NCBI RefSeq assembly: GCF_018555685.1
Contig: NZ_JAFLWW010000002.1
Location: 62,001 to 126,000 of the forward strand
DNA length: 64,000 nucleotides
Source of the DNA: Aminobacter anthyllidis
Lineage (GTDB): Bacteria > Pseudomonadota > Alphaproteobacteria > Rhizobiales > Rhizobiaceae
Direction: 5' to 3'
Below, piece by piece: positions 39,901 to 48,828 of this stretch; the stretch's first letter is position 1, and every line of letters starts with the position of its first letter. Both the position numbers and the translations under genes were made by a program. The notes beneath the pieces were generated by a model, which was not told the DNA's origin, did not search any database, and saw only the letters and a program-made list of their open reading frames with translations.

Positions 39901-39993
39901 CGAAACCGGCGGAACCTTTCTGCCGCCCGCGCATTGATGTGGTGTCGTCGGTACCGGAAGAAGCAATTCAGAAGGAAAATCGAACGGCGAAAA

Positions 39994-40037
39994 GGACGCC
40001 TCCAGCACTATCAAAGGTGCGGGAGGCGTTCTTTTTT
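39994..40037. terminator. Bidirectional hairpin terminator after the patatin gene
   Basis: ACGCCTCC pairs with GGAGGCGT, and an inner GCAC pairs with GTGC, with T6 following on the plus strand and T4 on the minus strand. It lies about 58 bases beyond the stop of the minus-strand patatin gene, and can also back up the MATE terminator. Confidence 0.8.
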
Positions 40038-40077
40038 GTGCCTTCGGCGAACCATTGCTTTGTGCCTTCGGCGAACC
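40035..40077. repeat. 19-base direct repeat pair
   Basis: TTTGTGCCTTCGGCGAACC occurs twice, perfectly, with a 24-base period, between the hairpin terminator and the patatin stop codon. No function is evident; it could be a duplication made by slippage. Confidence 0.85.
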
Positions 40078-40094
40078 GGCGCAATGCTCGCGGC

Positions 40095-41558
40095 TCAGTT
40101 CGCGCCGCCCGAGGCGACCTGCTGTTGGCCAAGCACGTGGTCGAGCACGCGGGCATGGCTGCGGATGTCGGCGACGGCCTCCTGGAAGCTGTCATTGCCC
40201 CGAAGCGCCTCGCGTCCTGCCGCAATCGTCAGGTCGACCTGCTCGACGGGCAGCTTCAGCCGCGTCGGCACGCGGTTCAGCTTTGCCTGGGCCGCAGGGT
40301 CGAGATCGGCAAATGACAGATGTTCGAGGACGAGCCGCACGTCGCGGCAATTCCAGCCGGCCAGCGAACCGCGATAACGCCTGACCGTTTCAGCCGACAG
40401 GCTGCAGCGGTAGCGGATCAGTTCGCCGCGCCACTCTCCGACGGCAAATTTGAGCGCATCGAGCTGATCGCGAACCGCAGCTGAGAAGGTCGTGTTGGTC
40501 ACCGCCTCGAGCAGGTCGCCGAGGCCCGGACCGCGTATGGTTTCGCCCCAGTCGACATCGTCCTCGCGACCGGCATCGGCAACGATGAACAACAAGGTCC
40601 GCAACTTGACGGCCGCCGCCGGCGACAGCGGACCATAGGGCGTGCCGGCCGACGAGCGCTCGATGGTGAAACCGGTAATGCCGAGATTGTCGGTCAGCCC
40701 GCCGTCGAGCAGCTTCACATAGTCGAGCCGGTCCTCGTGCTGATAGGTCTTCAAGGCGCCGGCATAGGCCTTGAGCCGCACCGAGGCATCGGGATCGGCA
40801 AGCGCGCGGCTCAGCCACGCAGGCTGGCTGTACCCGCATTTCGGCATGGTCGCCGACAGGACGACCGGTGCGAAGACCACGGGAACCGCGGCTGACGCTG
40901 CAACGGCATCGGACAGCCTGACCTTGTCGAGATCGCTGCACAGTGCAGCGAACGTGTCATAGGTGAACAGGAACGGCGTGCGGTTGTAGATGTCGGAGGC
41001 GTTTATCCAGACGATCGGGGCATCGGGTCGCCTGAAATTCGCATAGGTCGCGCCGTTGAAAAGATTGTCCTCGAGCCATCTGGCGAAGCCGTTGCGGTCG
41101 TTGACGCCGCCATTGAGCGCGCGCGCCAGGTTGACCGGCGATAGCGTCGACGTCCTGAGATAGGCTTCGGCGTCCTTGACCAGGAAGCGCTCGCGGAAAT
41201 CGCGGTAGTCGTCCCGCCCCCTGTAGCCGAAATAGGATGCCGCCACCGCCCCGCCCGAAGCGCCCGATATCATGCGGATATCGTCGACGAGGCTGCGCGT
41301 CACCGGATGTTCGTCGATGATGGTGTCGTCGAGTTCGCGCAACACGCCATAGGCGAAAGCTGCCGCCCGCGTGCCGCCGCCGGAAAAACTCAAGCCCACC
41401 ACCGTCGAGCCGTCATCACCGATATCGGGGATGAATTCCGGCGAGGCCTGGCCGACATGGGCGGTGAGCGTGTTAATCGGGCCGACGTCGCTGGCGACGC
41501 AGCCGCCTGCCGACAATCCCGCCATCACGGCCCATGCCGTGCGAATTGCCAACCGCAT
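40095..41558 (-). CDS. Patatin-like phospholipase, exported (possible lipoprotein)
   Basis: A 487-residue patatin-family hydrolase with an N-terminal hydrophobic segment ending AGGC, a passable lipobox, so it may be envelope-anchored. Catalytic elements are the glycine loop SFSGGGTRAAAFAYGVL, the nucleophile elbow GASGG and the DGG of KLLDGGLTDNLGI. The C-terminal 150 residues form an extra helical region absent from the small patatin at 15145. The ATG at 41558 was chosen to start at the signal sequence; longer frames run into tandem repeats upstream. Confidence 0.87.
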   Translation of the reverse strand: MRLAIRTAWAVMAGLSAGGCVASDVGPINTLTAHVGQASPEFIPDIGDDGSTVVGLSFSGGGTRAAAFAYGVLRELDDTIIDEHPVTRSLVDDIRMISGASGGAVAASYFGYRGRDDYRDFRERFLVKDAEAYLRTSTLSPVNLARALNGGVNDRNGFARWLEDNLFNGATYANFRRPDAPIVWINASDIYNRTPFLFTYDTFAALCSDLDKVRLSDAVAASAAVPVVFAPVVLSATMPKCGYSQPAWLSRALADPDASVRLKAYAGALKTYQHEDRLDYVKLLDGGLTDNLGITGFTIERSSAGTPYGPLSPAAAVKLRTLLFIVADAGREDDVDWGETIRGPGLGDLLEAVTNTTFSAAVRDQLDALKFAVGEWRGELIRYRCSLSAETVRRYRGSLAGWNCRDVRLVLEHLSFADLDPAAQAKLNRVPTRLKLPVEQVDLTIAAGREALRGNDSFQEAVADIRSHARVLDHVLGQQQVASGGAN

Positions 41559-41626
41559 CCCCATCCCCGGTGCCGACAAGATCGCCCCCCAATGCCAGCA
41601 AGATCCGGCTGAGCCTAGCGGCATTG

Positions 41627-41686
41627 AAACAGTGCAGCAACTTGGGAAACAGCGCAGCAACCCGGGAAACAGCGCAGCAACCTGGG
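41627..41686. repeat. Three tandem copies of a 20-base unit
   Basis: The unit AAACAGCGCAGCAACCCGGG is repeated three times without spacing, copies differing at two or three positions. It lies between the divergent patatin and csbD genes, immediately upstream of the EcfG-type promoter of csbD. It could be a regulator-binding array or a simple slippage product. Confidence 0.9.
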
Positions 41687-41691
41687 ACGCG

Positions 41692-41716
41692 GGAACCGGA
41701 AGGCATCCAAAACGTT
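41692..41716 (+). promoter_or_regulatory. EcfG-type general stress response promoter
   Basis: GGAAC at 41692-41696, a 16-base spacer, then CGTT at 41713-41716 match the consensus of promoters read by the alphaproteobacterial sigma factor EcfG (RpoE2/SigT). The transcript would start about 25 bases before the csbD start codon. CsbD genes are known members of this regulon in rhizobia. Confidence 0.8.
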
Positions 41717-41748
41717 TTCAAGCGCCACATAGCCACAGGAGATGCGAA

Positions 41749-41928
41749 ATGGTGAACAAGGATCAGGTCAAGGGCGTTGCCAAGCAGGTTGCCGGTTCCG
41801 TCAAGGAAGCGGCCGGCAAGGCCACTGGCAACAAGACGACCCAGGCCAAGGGTACCGCCGAGAAGATCGCCGGCAAGGTGCAGAAGGCCTATGGCGACAC
41901 CAAGGAAAAGATCAAGAAGGCACTTTGA
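41749..41928 (+). CDS. CsbD family stress protein
   Basis: A 59-residue hydrophilic protein of the CsbD family: QVKGVAKQVAGSVKEAAGKATGNKTTQAKGTAEKIAGKVQKAYGD. It is lysine- and alanine-rich with an 11-residue-like helical repeat and is likely largely disordered or helical. The molecular role is unknown, but the family is a standard marker of the general stress response. AGGAG precedes the ATG at 41749; the gene has an EcfG promoter and its own terminator. Confidence 0.95.
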   Translation: MVNKDQVKGVAKQVAGSVKEAAGKATGNKTTQAKGTAEKIAGKVQKAYGDTKEKIKKAL

Positions 41929-41950
41929 CCACGAGCACCTGGGAAGAATG

Positions 41951-41973
41951 AGGCGGCTTCGGCCGCCTTTTTT
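41951..41973 (+). terminator. Intrinsic terminator of csbD
   Basis: GGCGGC, a TTCG loop, GCCGCC and TTTTTT begin 23 bases after the csbD stop. Confidence 0.93.
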
Positions 41974-42110
41974 CGTCGCTTGAGCACTGATCTTCAAACG
42001 ACGTCTCAGCTGAACCGATTAGGATTCCGGACCGGCCCAATCTCCGCTTGAAGCTGTGTGTGCAACGCGATAGGCCGATGCCCGCAAAGAGATTTTTCGG
42101 AGACCTGATC

Positions 42111-43508
42111 GTGACAGCCCAGAAGACCAGAACCGAGACAGACACCTTCGGACCGATCGAGGTCGCTTCCGACCGCTATTGGGGTGCGCAGGCGCAGCGC
42201 TCGCTGGGCAATTTCAAGATCGGCTGGGAAAAGCAGCCGCTGTCGGTCGTGCGCGCGCTCGGCATCGTCAAGCGTGCAGCCGCCGAAGCCAACATGGCGC
42301 TCGGCCGCCTCGACCCCAAGATTGGCAGCACCGTGGTGGCCGCAGCCCAGGAAGTCATCGACGGCAAGCTCAACGACCATTTCCCGCTGGTGGTCTGGCA
42401 GACCGGCTCGGGCACGCAGTCGAACATGAACGCCAATGAGGTGATCTCCAACCGCGCCATCGAGATGCTGGGCGGCGAGATGGGCTCGAAAAAGCCGGTC
42501 CACCCCAACGACCACGTCAACATGAGCCAGTCGTCGAACGACACCTATCCGACGGCCATGCATATCGCCTGTGCCGAGCGCATCGTCCACGATCTGCTGC
42601 CGGCGCTGAAGCACCTGCATGCCGCCCTCGACCAGAAGGCGCGCGAGTTCGACCACATCATCAAGATCGGCCGCACCCACACGCAGGATGCGACGCCGCT
42701 GACGCTCGGCCAGGAGTTCGGCGGTTATGCCGCCCAGGTCGCCTCGTCGATCAAGCGCATCGAGCTCACCCTGCCCGGCCTGCAGGAACTCGCCCAGGGC
42801 GGTACCGCCGTCGGTACCGGCCTCAACGCGCCGGTCGGCTTCGCCGAAAAGGTCGCCGAGAGCATTGCCGCCATCACCGGCATAGCCTTCGTGACCGCGC
42901 CGAACAAGTTCGAGGCGCTCGCCGCCCACGACTCGATGGTCTTCTCGCACGGCGCCATCAACGCGGCCGCCGCTGCCCTGTTCAAGATCGCCAATGACAT
43001 CCGTTTCCTCGGCTCCGGCCCGCGCTCGGGCCTCGGTGAGCTGTCGCTGCCGGAAAACGAGCCGGGCTCGTCGATCATGCCGGGCAAGGTCAACCCGACC
43101 CAGTGCGAAGCGCTGACCCAGGTCTGCGTCCAGGTGTTCGGCAACAACGCTGCACTTACCTTCGCTGGCAGCCAGGGCCATTTCGAGCTCAACGTCTACA
43201 ACCCCGTCATGGCCTACAACTTCCTGCAGTCGGTGCAGCTGATGGCCGACGCGGCGGTCTCCTTCACCGACAATTGCGTCGTCGGCATCGAGGCACGTGA
43301 AGACAACATCAAGGCAGCCCTTGATCGTTCCCTGATGCTTGTGACGGCACTTGCGCCGACGATCGGCTACGACAACGCCGCCAAGATCGCCAAAACCGCG
43401 CACAAGAACGGCACGACCCTGCGTGACGAAGCGCTTGCGACCGGGCTGGTCAGCGCCGAGGACTACGACCGCATCGTTCGTCCCGAGGACATGACCCGTC
43501 CGGGCTGA
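42111..43508 (+). CDS. fumC: Class II fumarate hydratase
   Basis: A 465-residue FumC that interconverts fumarate and malate in the TCA cycle and needs no iron-sulfur cluster. It has the superfamily signature [11 protein letters not shown] at about residues 318-328, the [11 protein letters not shown] active-site segment and the conserved [20 protein letters not shown]. The start is taken as GTG at 42111, eight bases after GGAGA and matching the usual length; an in-frame ATG at 42078 would add eleven residues with no family support. Confidence 0.96.
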   Translation: MTAQKTRTETDTFGPIEVASDRYWGAQAQRSLGNFKIGWEKQPLSVVRALGIVKRAAAEANMALGRLDPKIGSTVVAAAQEVIDGKLNDHFPLVVWQTGSGTQSNMNANEVISNRAIEMLGGEMGSKKPVHPNDHVNMSQSSNDTYPTAMHIACAERIVHDLLPALKHLHAALDQKAREFDHIIKIGRTHTQDATPLTLGQEFGGYAAQVASSIKRIELTLPGLQELAQGGTAVGTGLNAPVGFAEKVAESIAAITGIAFVTAPNKFEALAAHDSMVFSHGAINAAAAALFKIANDIRFLGSGPRSGLGELSLPENEPGSSIMPGKVNPTQCEALTQVCVQVFGNNAALTFAGSQGHFELNVYNPVMAYNFLQSVQLMADAAVSFTDNCVVGIEAREDNIKAALDRSLMLVTALAPTIGYDNAAKIAKTAHKNGTTLRDEALATGLVSAEDYDRIVRPEDMTRPG

Positions 43509-43534
43509 TTATCAGGCAGGCTGATCCCATCGTT

Positions 43535-43565
43535 ACGGCGCGGCACTCACCTGCCGCGCCGTTTG
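43535..43565 (+). terminator. Probable terminator of fumC
   Basis: ACGGCGCGGC pairs with GCCGCGCCGT around an eight-base loop, followed by TTGC, 26 bases after the fumC stop. The T-run is short, so strength is uncertain. Confidence 0.65.
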
Positions 43566-43706
43566 CTTACGTGCCGCGCTTCGCCCGGCCGACGGTTTCG
43601 AGCAAAACGTTCCATCTGTGAACGATCTGTCGACATATTCGCACCTTTAGTGAACAGTCGAAATCCACTAGGTGTTGGGCATCGAATTTCAACGGAGCCC
43701 ACCCCA

Positions 43707-44132
43707 ATGTCCAACGCTTCCATTGCCACTGCAAAGTCCGGCGTCAGCGCCAACGCCTCGGCCCTCATCCTCGTCGGCCGCGTTCTGCTGTCGGTCATCT
43801 TCATCCTCGCCGGCTTCGCCAAGCTGACCGCCATTTCCGGTACAGCCGGCTGGTTTGCCAGCATCGGCCTGCCGCTGCCGACGGTTACGACCGTCGTTGT
43901 CGGCCTGGTTGAGCTCGTCGGCGGCATCGCCATCCTCGTCGGCTTCCAGACCCGCATCGCCGCTATCGTGCTTGGCGTCTTCACCCTGGCTGCGACCGGC
44001 ATCGCTCATCTCGACTTCGCCGATCAGACCCAGCTGATGTTCCTGCAGAAGAACCTGGCCATCGCCGGCGGCCTGTTCGTTCTCGCCGCCTTCGGCGCCG
44101 GCGCCCTGTCGATCGACGGCCGCCGCCGCTAA
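43707..44132 (+). CDS. DoxX family membrane protein
   Basis: A 141-residue protein with four hydrophobic helices and the DoxX pattern: GRVLLSVIFILAGFAKL, then GWFASIGLPLP, VVGLVELVGGIAILVGFQTRIAAIVLGVFTL and a final helix near KNLAIAGGLFVLAAFGAGALSIDG. DoxX-like proteins have been tied to thiosulfate or quinone-linked oxidation and oxidative stress, but for this group function is unknown. GGAG nine bases upstream supports the start. A shorter paralogue follows at 44263. Confidence 0.9.
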   Translation: MSNASIATAKSGVSANASALILVGRVLLSVIFILAGFAKLTAISGTAGWFASIGLPLPTVTTVVVGLVELVGGIAILVGFQTRIAAIVLGVFTLAATGIAHLDFADQTQLMFLQKNLAIAGGLFVLAAFGAGALSIDGRRR

Positions 44133-44157
44133 ACTTCAGAAACTCCTCCCAAGAATG

Positions 44158-44182
44158 GCCCGGGTTCGTCCCGGGCTTTTTT
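44158..44182 (+). terminator. Intrinsic terminator after the first doxX-like gene
   Basis: GCCCGGG and CCCGGGC pair around a TTCGT loop, followed by TTTTTT, 25 bases after the stop codon. It separates the two DoxX genes into different transcripts. Confidence 0.92.
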
Positions 44183-44262
44183 GTGCGTTGAGATATCCAG
44201 CGATCGCTCGATGATGACATCCAGCGGTCGCGAGTGCATCCTGCGGCTGCGAGGACATGCCG

Positions 44263-44676
44263 ATGCTCAACAGCCTGTTGCTGCTTGTCGCCAGAATTCT
44301 GATCGCCGCGCTGTTCGTGCCTGCCGGCATCAGCACGCTTTCCAACATCGCCGGAACCGCCAGCTATTTCGCCGGACTGGGTTTTCCCTTGCCGACACTG
44401 GTCGCGCCAGGTGTCGGACTGTTCGAACTGATCGGCGGCTTTCTGGTGCTGATCGGCTTTCAGGCCCGCGTGGTGCCTGTCCTGCTGGCAGCCTTTGCCC
44501 TCGCGGCAGGACTCATCGGCCACTACGGCCAAGGCGGAGACGACGCAGCCATGGCCTTCATGCACCAGCAGGCGCTGATGAAGGACATCGCTACCGCAGG
44601 CGGATTGCTGGCGCTATCGGTGGCAGGCGCAGGCGCGATCTCGCTCGACCGGATTTTGCTGCGCCAGCCTATTTGA
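44263..44676 (+). CDS. DoxX family membrane protein
   Basis: A 137-residue four-helix DoxX protein with the same elements as its neighbour: LLLVARILIAALFVPAGISTL, FAGLGFPLPTL, GLFELIGGFLVLIGFQARVVPVLL and KDIATAGGLLALSVAGAGAISLDR. The ATG at 44263 lies eight bases after GAGG; the ATG two codons earlier (44257) is too close to that site. It probably arose by duplication of the upstream gene. Its stop overlaps the end of the convergent ppx gene by eight bases. Confidence 0.88.
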   Translation: MLNSLLLLVARILIAALFVPAGISTLSNIAGTASYFAGLGFPLPTLVAPGVGLFELIGGFLVLIGFQARVVPVLLAAFALAAGLIGHYGQGGDDAAMAFMHQQALMKDIATAGGLLALSVAGAGAISLDRILLRQPI

Positions 44677-46204
44677 CCGAGATGCTCGGGCCGTCCTCGA
44701 CCGCCAGCACCAGCTTGCGGCCGGTGACCTTGGCGAGTTGGGCGAGACGTCCCGCCGGGCGCTCGCCATAGAGCTGGTCGAACTCCGCGGGAATGACCAG
44801 CGCCAAGACGCCGCCGCCCCGGTCTTCCCAGCGCAGCTTCGGCATCACACCAGGCATCGAAGCCGAGAGCAGGTAGACCACCCGCATCATCGCACCGAGA
44901 ATACGGGCACGCTCAAGGTAGCGCGGCGTGGCCAGTTCCTTCAGTTCCGGGGCGAAGCTGTCATTGAAGACACCGTCGTGGCGGAACAGATTGGCCAGCG
45001 CCAGGAACGCGCGACCCGGATGGTCGACGCCGATGAACGAGGCGTGCGCGATGATGTTGAGCGACTGGCGGCCGCGATATTCGGGATGGGCGCGCCAACC
45101 GATGTCCGCGAGCAGGCAAGCGGCGTGGCGATAACGCGCCTCCTCCTCGGTCTCTTCGATGCCAAAGGCTGCAAATGACCTGCGGGTCCATTCGACAAGC
45201 TCGTGCGCATGACGCACCGAACGCGCCCGCAGCACCGCCAGTTCCTCGGCCGCCGAGATCAGCGGGTCTGCGCGCTGCTCCTGCTCGTCGAGCAACGAGA
45301 ACAAAAAACCCTCGCGCACGCCCAACGCCGAGACGACGATCTTCTCCGGCTTCATCGCCGTGATGATCTCCTGCAGCACCAGCGCGCCATAAGGCAGCAG
45401 CGAACGGCGGTTCTTGGACACGCCTTCGATGCCTTTGATCTTCTCGACTTCGCCACGCGCCACCTGGCGCAAGAAGGGCATAAGGCTGACTGGATCCATC
45501 TCGTAGTGATGCATCACTTCCAGCGGGTAATTCGTCGCATTCATGTGGAGCCGGGCAAGATTTCGCCAGGTACCGCCGACCGCATAGAACGTCCGCCCCT
45601 GCCCGCCCTTGAGCAGCTTGGCGCGGGCCAGTTCGGCCTGCGCAATCTTGGCCGCCGCCACTGGCGAGCCCTTGGCCATGTCCTGCAGCCTGAGGCCGCC
45701 AAGCGGCAAGGTGATGCCATCGCCGATGTCCTCACCCCTGACATCGACAAGTTCGAGGCTGCCGCCACCCAAGTCGCCGGCAATGCCGTCGGCGGGATGG
45801 AAGCCCGAGATCACGCCAAGGGCGGAATAATGGGCCTCTTCGCGGCCAGTCAGCACCTGGATCTTGGTGCCCAGCACATCTTCAGCCCGCTGGATGAAGT
45901 CGGGGCCATTGATCGCCTCGCGCGCGGCAGCGGTTGCCAGCACATACATCTTTTCCGCGCCAGCCTGTTCCGACAGCGCACGAAAGCGGCGGAACTCCTC
46001 CATCGAGCGCGTCACGCCCTCGGGGTCGAGTTTGCCCGTTGAAACTATGCCCCGGCCGAGGCCGGCCAGCATCTTCTCGTTGAACAGAAGGGTTGGCGAA
46101 CGCGCCAACCCTTCATAGACGACGAGACGTATGGAGTTCGAGCCGATATCGATGATCGACAGCGGTCGGCGGTCCTTGAGCCGGCCCTGCGAAAGTTGCG
46201 CCAT
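44669..46204 (-). CDS. ppx: Exopolyphosphatase (Ppx/GppA family)
   Basis: A 511-residue actin-fold phosphatase. It has IDIGSNSIRLVVYEG (residues 18-32) and the second phosphate-binding segment DLGGGSLELVDV, then a C-terminal HD-like helical region with RHAACLLADIGWRAHPEYRG. It removes phosphate from the ends of polyphosphate or pppGpp. Its ATG shares one base with the ppk stop (TGATG), so synthesis of the maker and breaker of polyphosphate is linked. Confidence 0.94.
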   Translation of the reverse strand: MAQLSQGRLKDRRPLSIIDIGSNSIRLVVYEGLARSPTLLFNEKMLAGLGRGIVSTGKLDPEGVTRSMEEFRRFRALSEQAGAEKMYVLATAAAREAINGPDFIQRAEDVLGTKIQVLTGREEAHYSALGVISGFHPADGIAGDLGGGSLELVDVRGEDIGDGITLPLGGLRLQDMAKGSPVAAAKIAQAELARAKLLKGGQGRTFYAVGGTWRNLARLHMNATNYPLEVMHHYEMDPVSLMPFLRQVARGEVEKIKGIEGVSKNRRSLLPYGALVLQEIITAMKPEKIVVSALGVREGFLFSLLDEQEQRADPLISAAEELAVLRARSVRHAHELVEWTRRSFAAFGIEETEEEARYRHAACLLADIGWRAHPEYRGRQSLNIIAHASFIGVDHPGRAFLALANLFRHDGVFNDSFAPELKELATPRYLERARILGAMMRVVYLLSASMPGVMPKLRWEDRGGGVLALVIPAEFDQLYGERPAGRLAQLAKVTGRKLVLAVEDGPSISVK

Positions 46205-48411
46205 CAGGTGGCCGCCGCCTCCGCCTTCTTGCGGCGCTTGAACTGGGCAATACGTTTGGGCGCGTGAGACTTCAGCGCGTCACCCCGTCCGGAGAGGCTC
46301 GGATTGGTCATGAAATATTCCTGCGCATTGAACGGCTCTTCGCCCTCGTCGAGCGTTATCCGCCGCGAGGTTCCATCCGCCAATACTTCGAAACTTTGCT
46401 GGTTGTCCATGATATTTCCCAGCATGACCTGGCCGAGCACCTGCTCGTGCACGGTCGAATGTTTGGCGATCGGCACCATGCATTCGACGCGGCGGTCGAG
46501 ATTGCGCGGCATCAGATCCGCCGAGCTGATGTAGACGATTGCCTCGTCCGACGGCAGGCCGTGGCCATTGCCGAAGCAATAGATGCGGCTGTGCTCAAGG
46601 AAGCGGCCGACGATCGACTTGACGCGAATGTTCTCCGAAAGCCCCGGAACCTGCGGCCTGAGACAGCAGATGCCGCGCACCACGAGGTCGATCTCGACGC
46701 CACTGCGGCTGGCATCGTAGAGCGCGTCGATCACGTCAGGATCGACAAGCGAGTTCATCTTCATCCAGATCTGCGCCGGCCGGCCCGCACGGGCGTGCTC
46801 GACCTCGTCGGCGATGTGCTTGAGGATGCGGCTGCGCAGCGTGTAGGGCGACAGCGCAATGCACATCTCGTCGGCCGGCTCGGCATAACCGGTAATGAAG
46901 TTGAAGATGTGCGCCACGTCGCGCGCGATCGCCGAATCGGTGGTGAAGAACGACAGGTCGGTATAGATGCGCGCGGTGATCGGGTGATAGTTGCCGGTGC
47001 CGAGATGGACGTAGTTGCGCAGTCGGCCATCCTCGCGGCGCACCACCAGCGACATCTTGGCGTGCGTCTTGAGCTCGAGGAAGCCGAACACGACCTGCAC
47101 GCCGGCGCGTTCGAGATCGCGCGCCCAGCGGATGTTGGCCTCTTCGTCGAAACGGGCCTTGAGCTCGACCAGTGCCGTCACCGACTTACCGGCCTCGGCG
47201 GCGTCGACGAGCGCGCGCACGATCGGGCTGTCGTTGGACGTGCGGTAGAGCGTCTGCTTGATCGCCACGACTTCGGGATCGATCGCTGCCTGGCGCAGGA
47301 ACTGCACGACCACGTCGAACGATTCGTAAGGGTGGTGGACGACGAAATCCTTCTCCCGGATCGCCGCGAAACAGTCGCCGCGGTGGTCACGGATGCGTTC
47401 GGGAAAGCGCGGGTTGAAGGGCGGGAACTTCAGGTCGTCACGCGGTATGGAGACGATCTCGGAAATCTGGTTTATGGCCAGTGGTCCGCTCAAAATACTG
47501 ACGCGGTTCGACGACACGCCGAGTTCGCCGGCGACGAACTCGCGCAGGAACGCCGGCATCTGGCTATCGAACTCGATGCGGATCACCGAACCGCGGCGGC
47601 GGCGCTTCAGCGCGGTCTCGAACAGGCGGACCAGGTCTTCGGATTCTTCTTCGACTTCGATATCGCTGTCACGAATTATCTGGAACGTGCCGGAGCCCTT
47701 GACCTCATAGCCAGGGAAGAGCTTGCCGATGAACAGGTTGACGGTCTCTTCGATCGGGATGAAGCGCACCGAGCGCTTGCGGTCTGGCAGCCTGATATAG
47801 CGACGCAGCGCCATTGGAAGGCGCAGCAGTGCCGTCATTTCCTCGCCGCTCTTGCGGTGACGCAACTGCAGGGCGATCGAGAAACCGAGATTGGGGATGA
47901 ACGGGAACGGATGCGCCGGATCGATCGAAAGCGGCGTCAGCACCGGGAAGATCTGCTCCATGAAATGGTCTTCGAGCCACTTCCGCTCCTCCTTGGTCAG
48001 GTCAGCCGAAGCGATGGTCTCGATGCCTTCATGCTTGAGCAGTTCGAGCAGGCTGGCGAGACTTTTCTGCTGGTCCTCCTGGAGCCGCTCCACCTCGTGC
48101 AGCAACTGCTCAAGCTGCTGCTCCGGCGTGCGGCCGTCAGCACTGCGGATGGTGATGCCTTCACGCACCTGGCCGGCAAGGCCGGCTACGCGAACCATGA
48201 AGAACTCGTCGAGATTGCCAGCGGAGATCGACAGGAAGCGGACGCGTTCGAGCAGCGGATGGTTCGGGTTCTGCGACTGTTCGAGCACGCGCCTGTTGAA
48301 TTGCAGCCAGGAAAACTCGCGATTGACGAAGCGATCGGGATTGCCGTCGACAGCGCCGGTCGGCGACTTGTCGTTGACGAAATCGGTATGCACCGGCTTC
48401 AACTGATTCAT
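46204..48411 (-). CDS. ppk1: Polyphosphate kinase 1
   Basis: A 735-residue PPK1, which reversibly transfers the gamma phosphate of ATP to polyphosphate. The four-domain layout is normal: an N-terminal helical domain ([14 protein letters not shown]), head domain, and two catalytic phospholipase-D-like domains. The autophosphorylated His is in [10 protein letters not shown] at about residue 450, followed by [17 protein letters not shown]. The ATG at 48411 is used; a TTG two codons earlier is less likely. It forms an operon with ppx. Confidence 0.96.
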   Translation of the reverse strand: MNQLKPVHTDFVNDKSPTGAVDGNPDRFVNREFSWLQFNRRVLEQSQNPNHPLLERVRFLSISAGNLDEFFMVRVAGLAGQVREGITIRSADGRTPEQQLEQLLHEVERLQEDQQKSLASLLELLKHEGIETIASADLTKEERKWLEDHFMEQIFPVLTPLSIDPAHPFPFIPNLGFSIALQLRHRKSGEEMTALLRLPMALRRYIRLPDRKRSVRFIPIEETVNLFIGKLFPGYEVKGSGTFQIIRDSDIEVEEESEDLVRLFETALKRRRRGSVIRIEFDSQMPAFLREFVAGELGVSSNRVSILSGPLAINQISEIVSIPRDDLKFPPFNPRFPERIRDHRGDCFAAIREKDFVVHHPYESFDVVVQFLRQAAIDPEVVAIKQTLYRTSNDSPIVRALVDAAEAGKSVTALVELKARFDEEANIRWARDLERAGVQVVFGFLELKTHAKMSLVVRREDGRLRNYVHLGTGNYHPITARIYTDLSFFTTDSAIARDVAHIFNFITGYAEPADEMCIALSPYTLRSRILKHIADEVEHARAGRPAQIWMKMNSLVDPDVIDALYDASRSGVEIDLVVRGICCLRPQVPGLSENIRVKSIVGRFLEHSRIYCFGNGHGLPSDEAIVYISSADLMPRNLDRRVECMVPIAKHSTVHEQVLGQVMLGNIMDNQQSFEVLADGTSRRITLDEGEEPFNAQEYFMTNPSLSGRGDALKSHAPKRIAQFKRRKKAEAAAT

Positions 48412-48563
48412 ATGCAAACCTTCCCCACTGCCGCGTTCCGCCGCTTATCCGGCTCAACTTATCCTCTGACAGGCAATTGCGACAGTTTCATTTCACCATC
48501 TTGCAAACCCGTCGCTTATGATACAAACGCTCTCCAATAAGGTTCCTTAGAAGGGAAAATACC

Positions 48564-48812
48564 ATGGCCGGCGGCTCCATCCCCCACTTCCAGAACGATG
48601 CTGGACATGCCGTGATCGAGATCGGCGTGAAGGAGTTCATGTGCGTGGGCGCAAGCGCACCCTTCGACCATCCGCATGTCTTCCTCGACATGGGTGCTGA
48701 CGCCGAGAAGGTCTGCCCGTATTGCTCGACGCTGTACCGTTATTCCTCGAAGCTGAAGGCCGCCGAGACCCAGCCGACGGGGTGCATCTACCTCGTCGAC
48801 CGCGCTGCCTGA
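48564..48812 (+). CDS. Zinc-finger protein, NDUFS6-like (zf-CHCC)
   Basis: An 82-residue protein with the zf-CHCC pattern of the mitochondrial complex I subunit NDUFS6: a Cys in FMCVGASAPFDHPHVFLDMG with His ligands, and CPYCSTLYRY. In mitochondria NDUFS6 helps the last assembly steps of complex I; alphaproteobacterial homologues are presumed accessory subunits. GAAGGGAAA precedes the ATG. A homologue of another accessory subunit, NDUFS4, is at 59461. Confidence 0.9.
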   Translation: MAGGSIPHFQNDAGHAVIEIGVKEFMCVGASAPFDHPHVFLDMGADAEKVCPYCSTLYRYSSKLKAAETQPTGCIYLVDRAA

Positions 48813-48828
48813 CGACAAAGCCGCGGTC

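Noticed and set aside
42006-43403. 465-codon frame opposite fumC
   Set aside because: Antisense shadow of fumC without any motif.
46264-48540. A 758-codon open frame on the plus strand opposite ppk1
   Set aside because: Same reason: antisense to a conserved gene, no recognisable sequence, frame kept open by GC3 bias.
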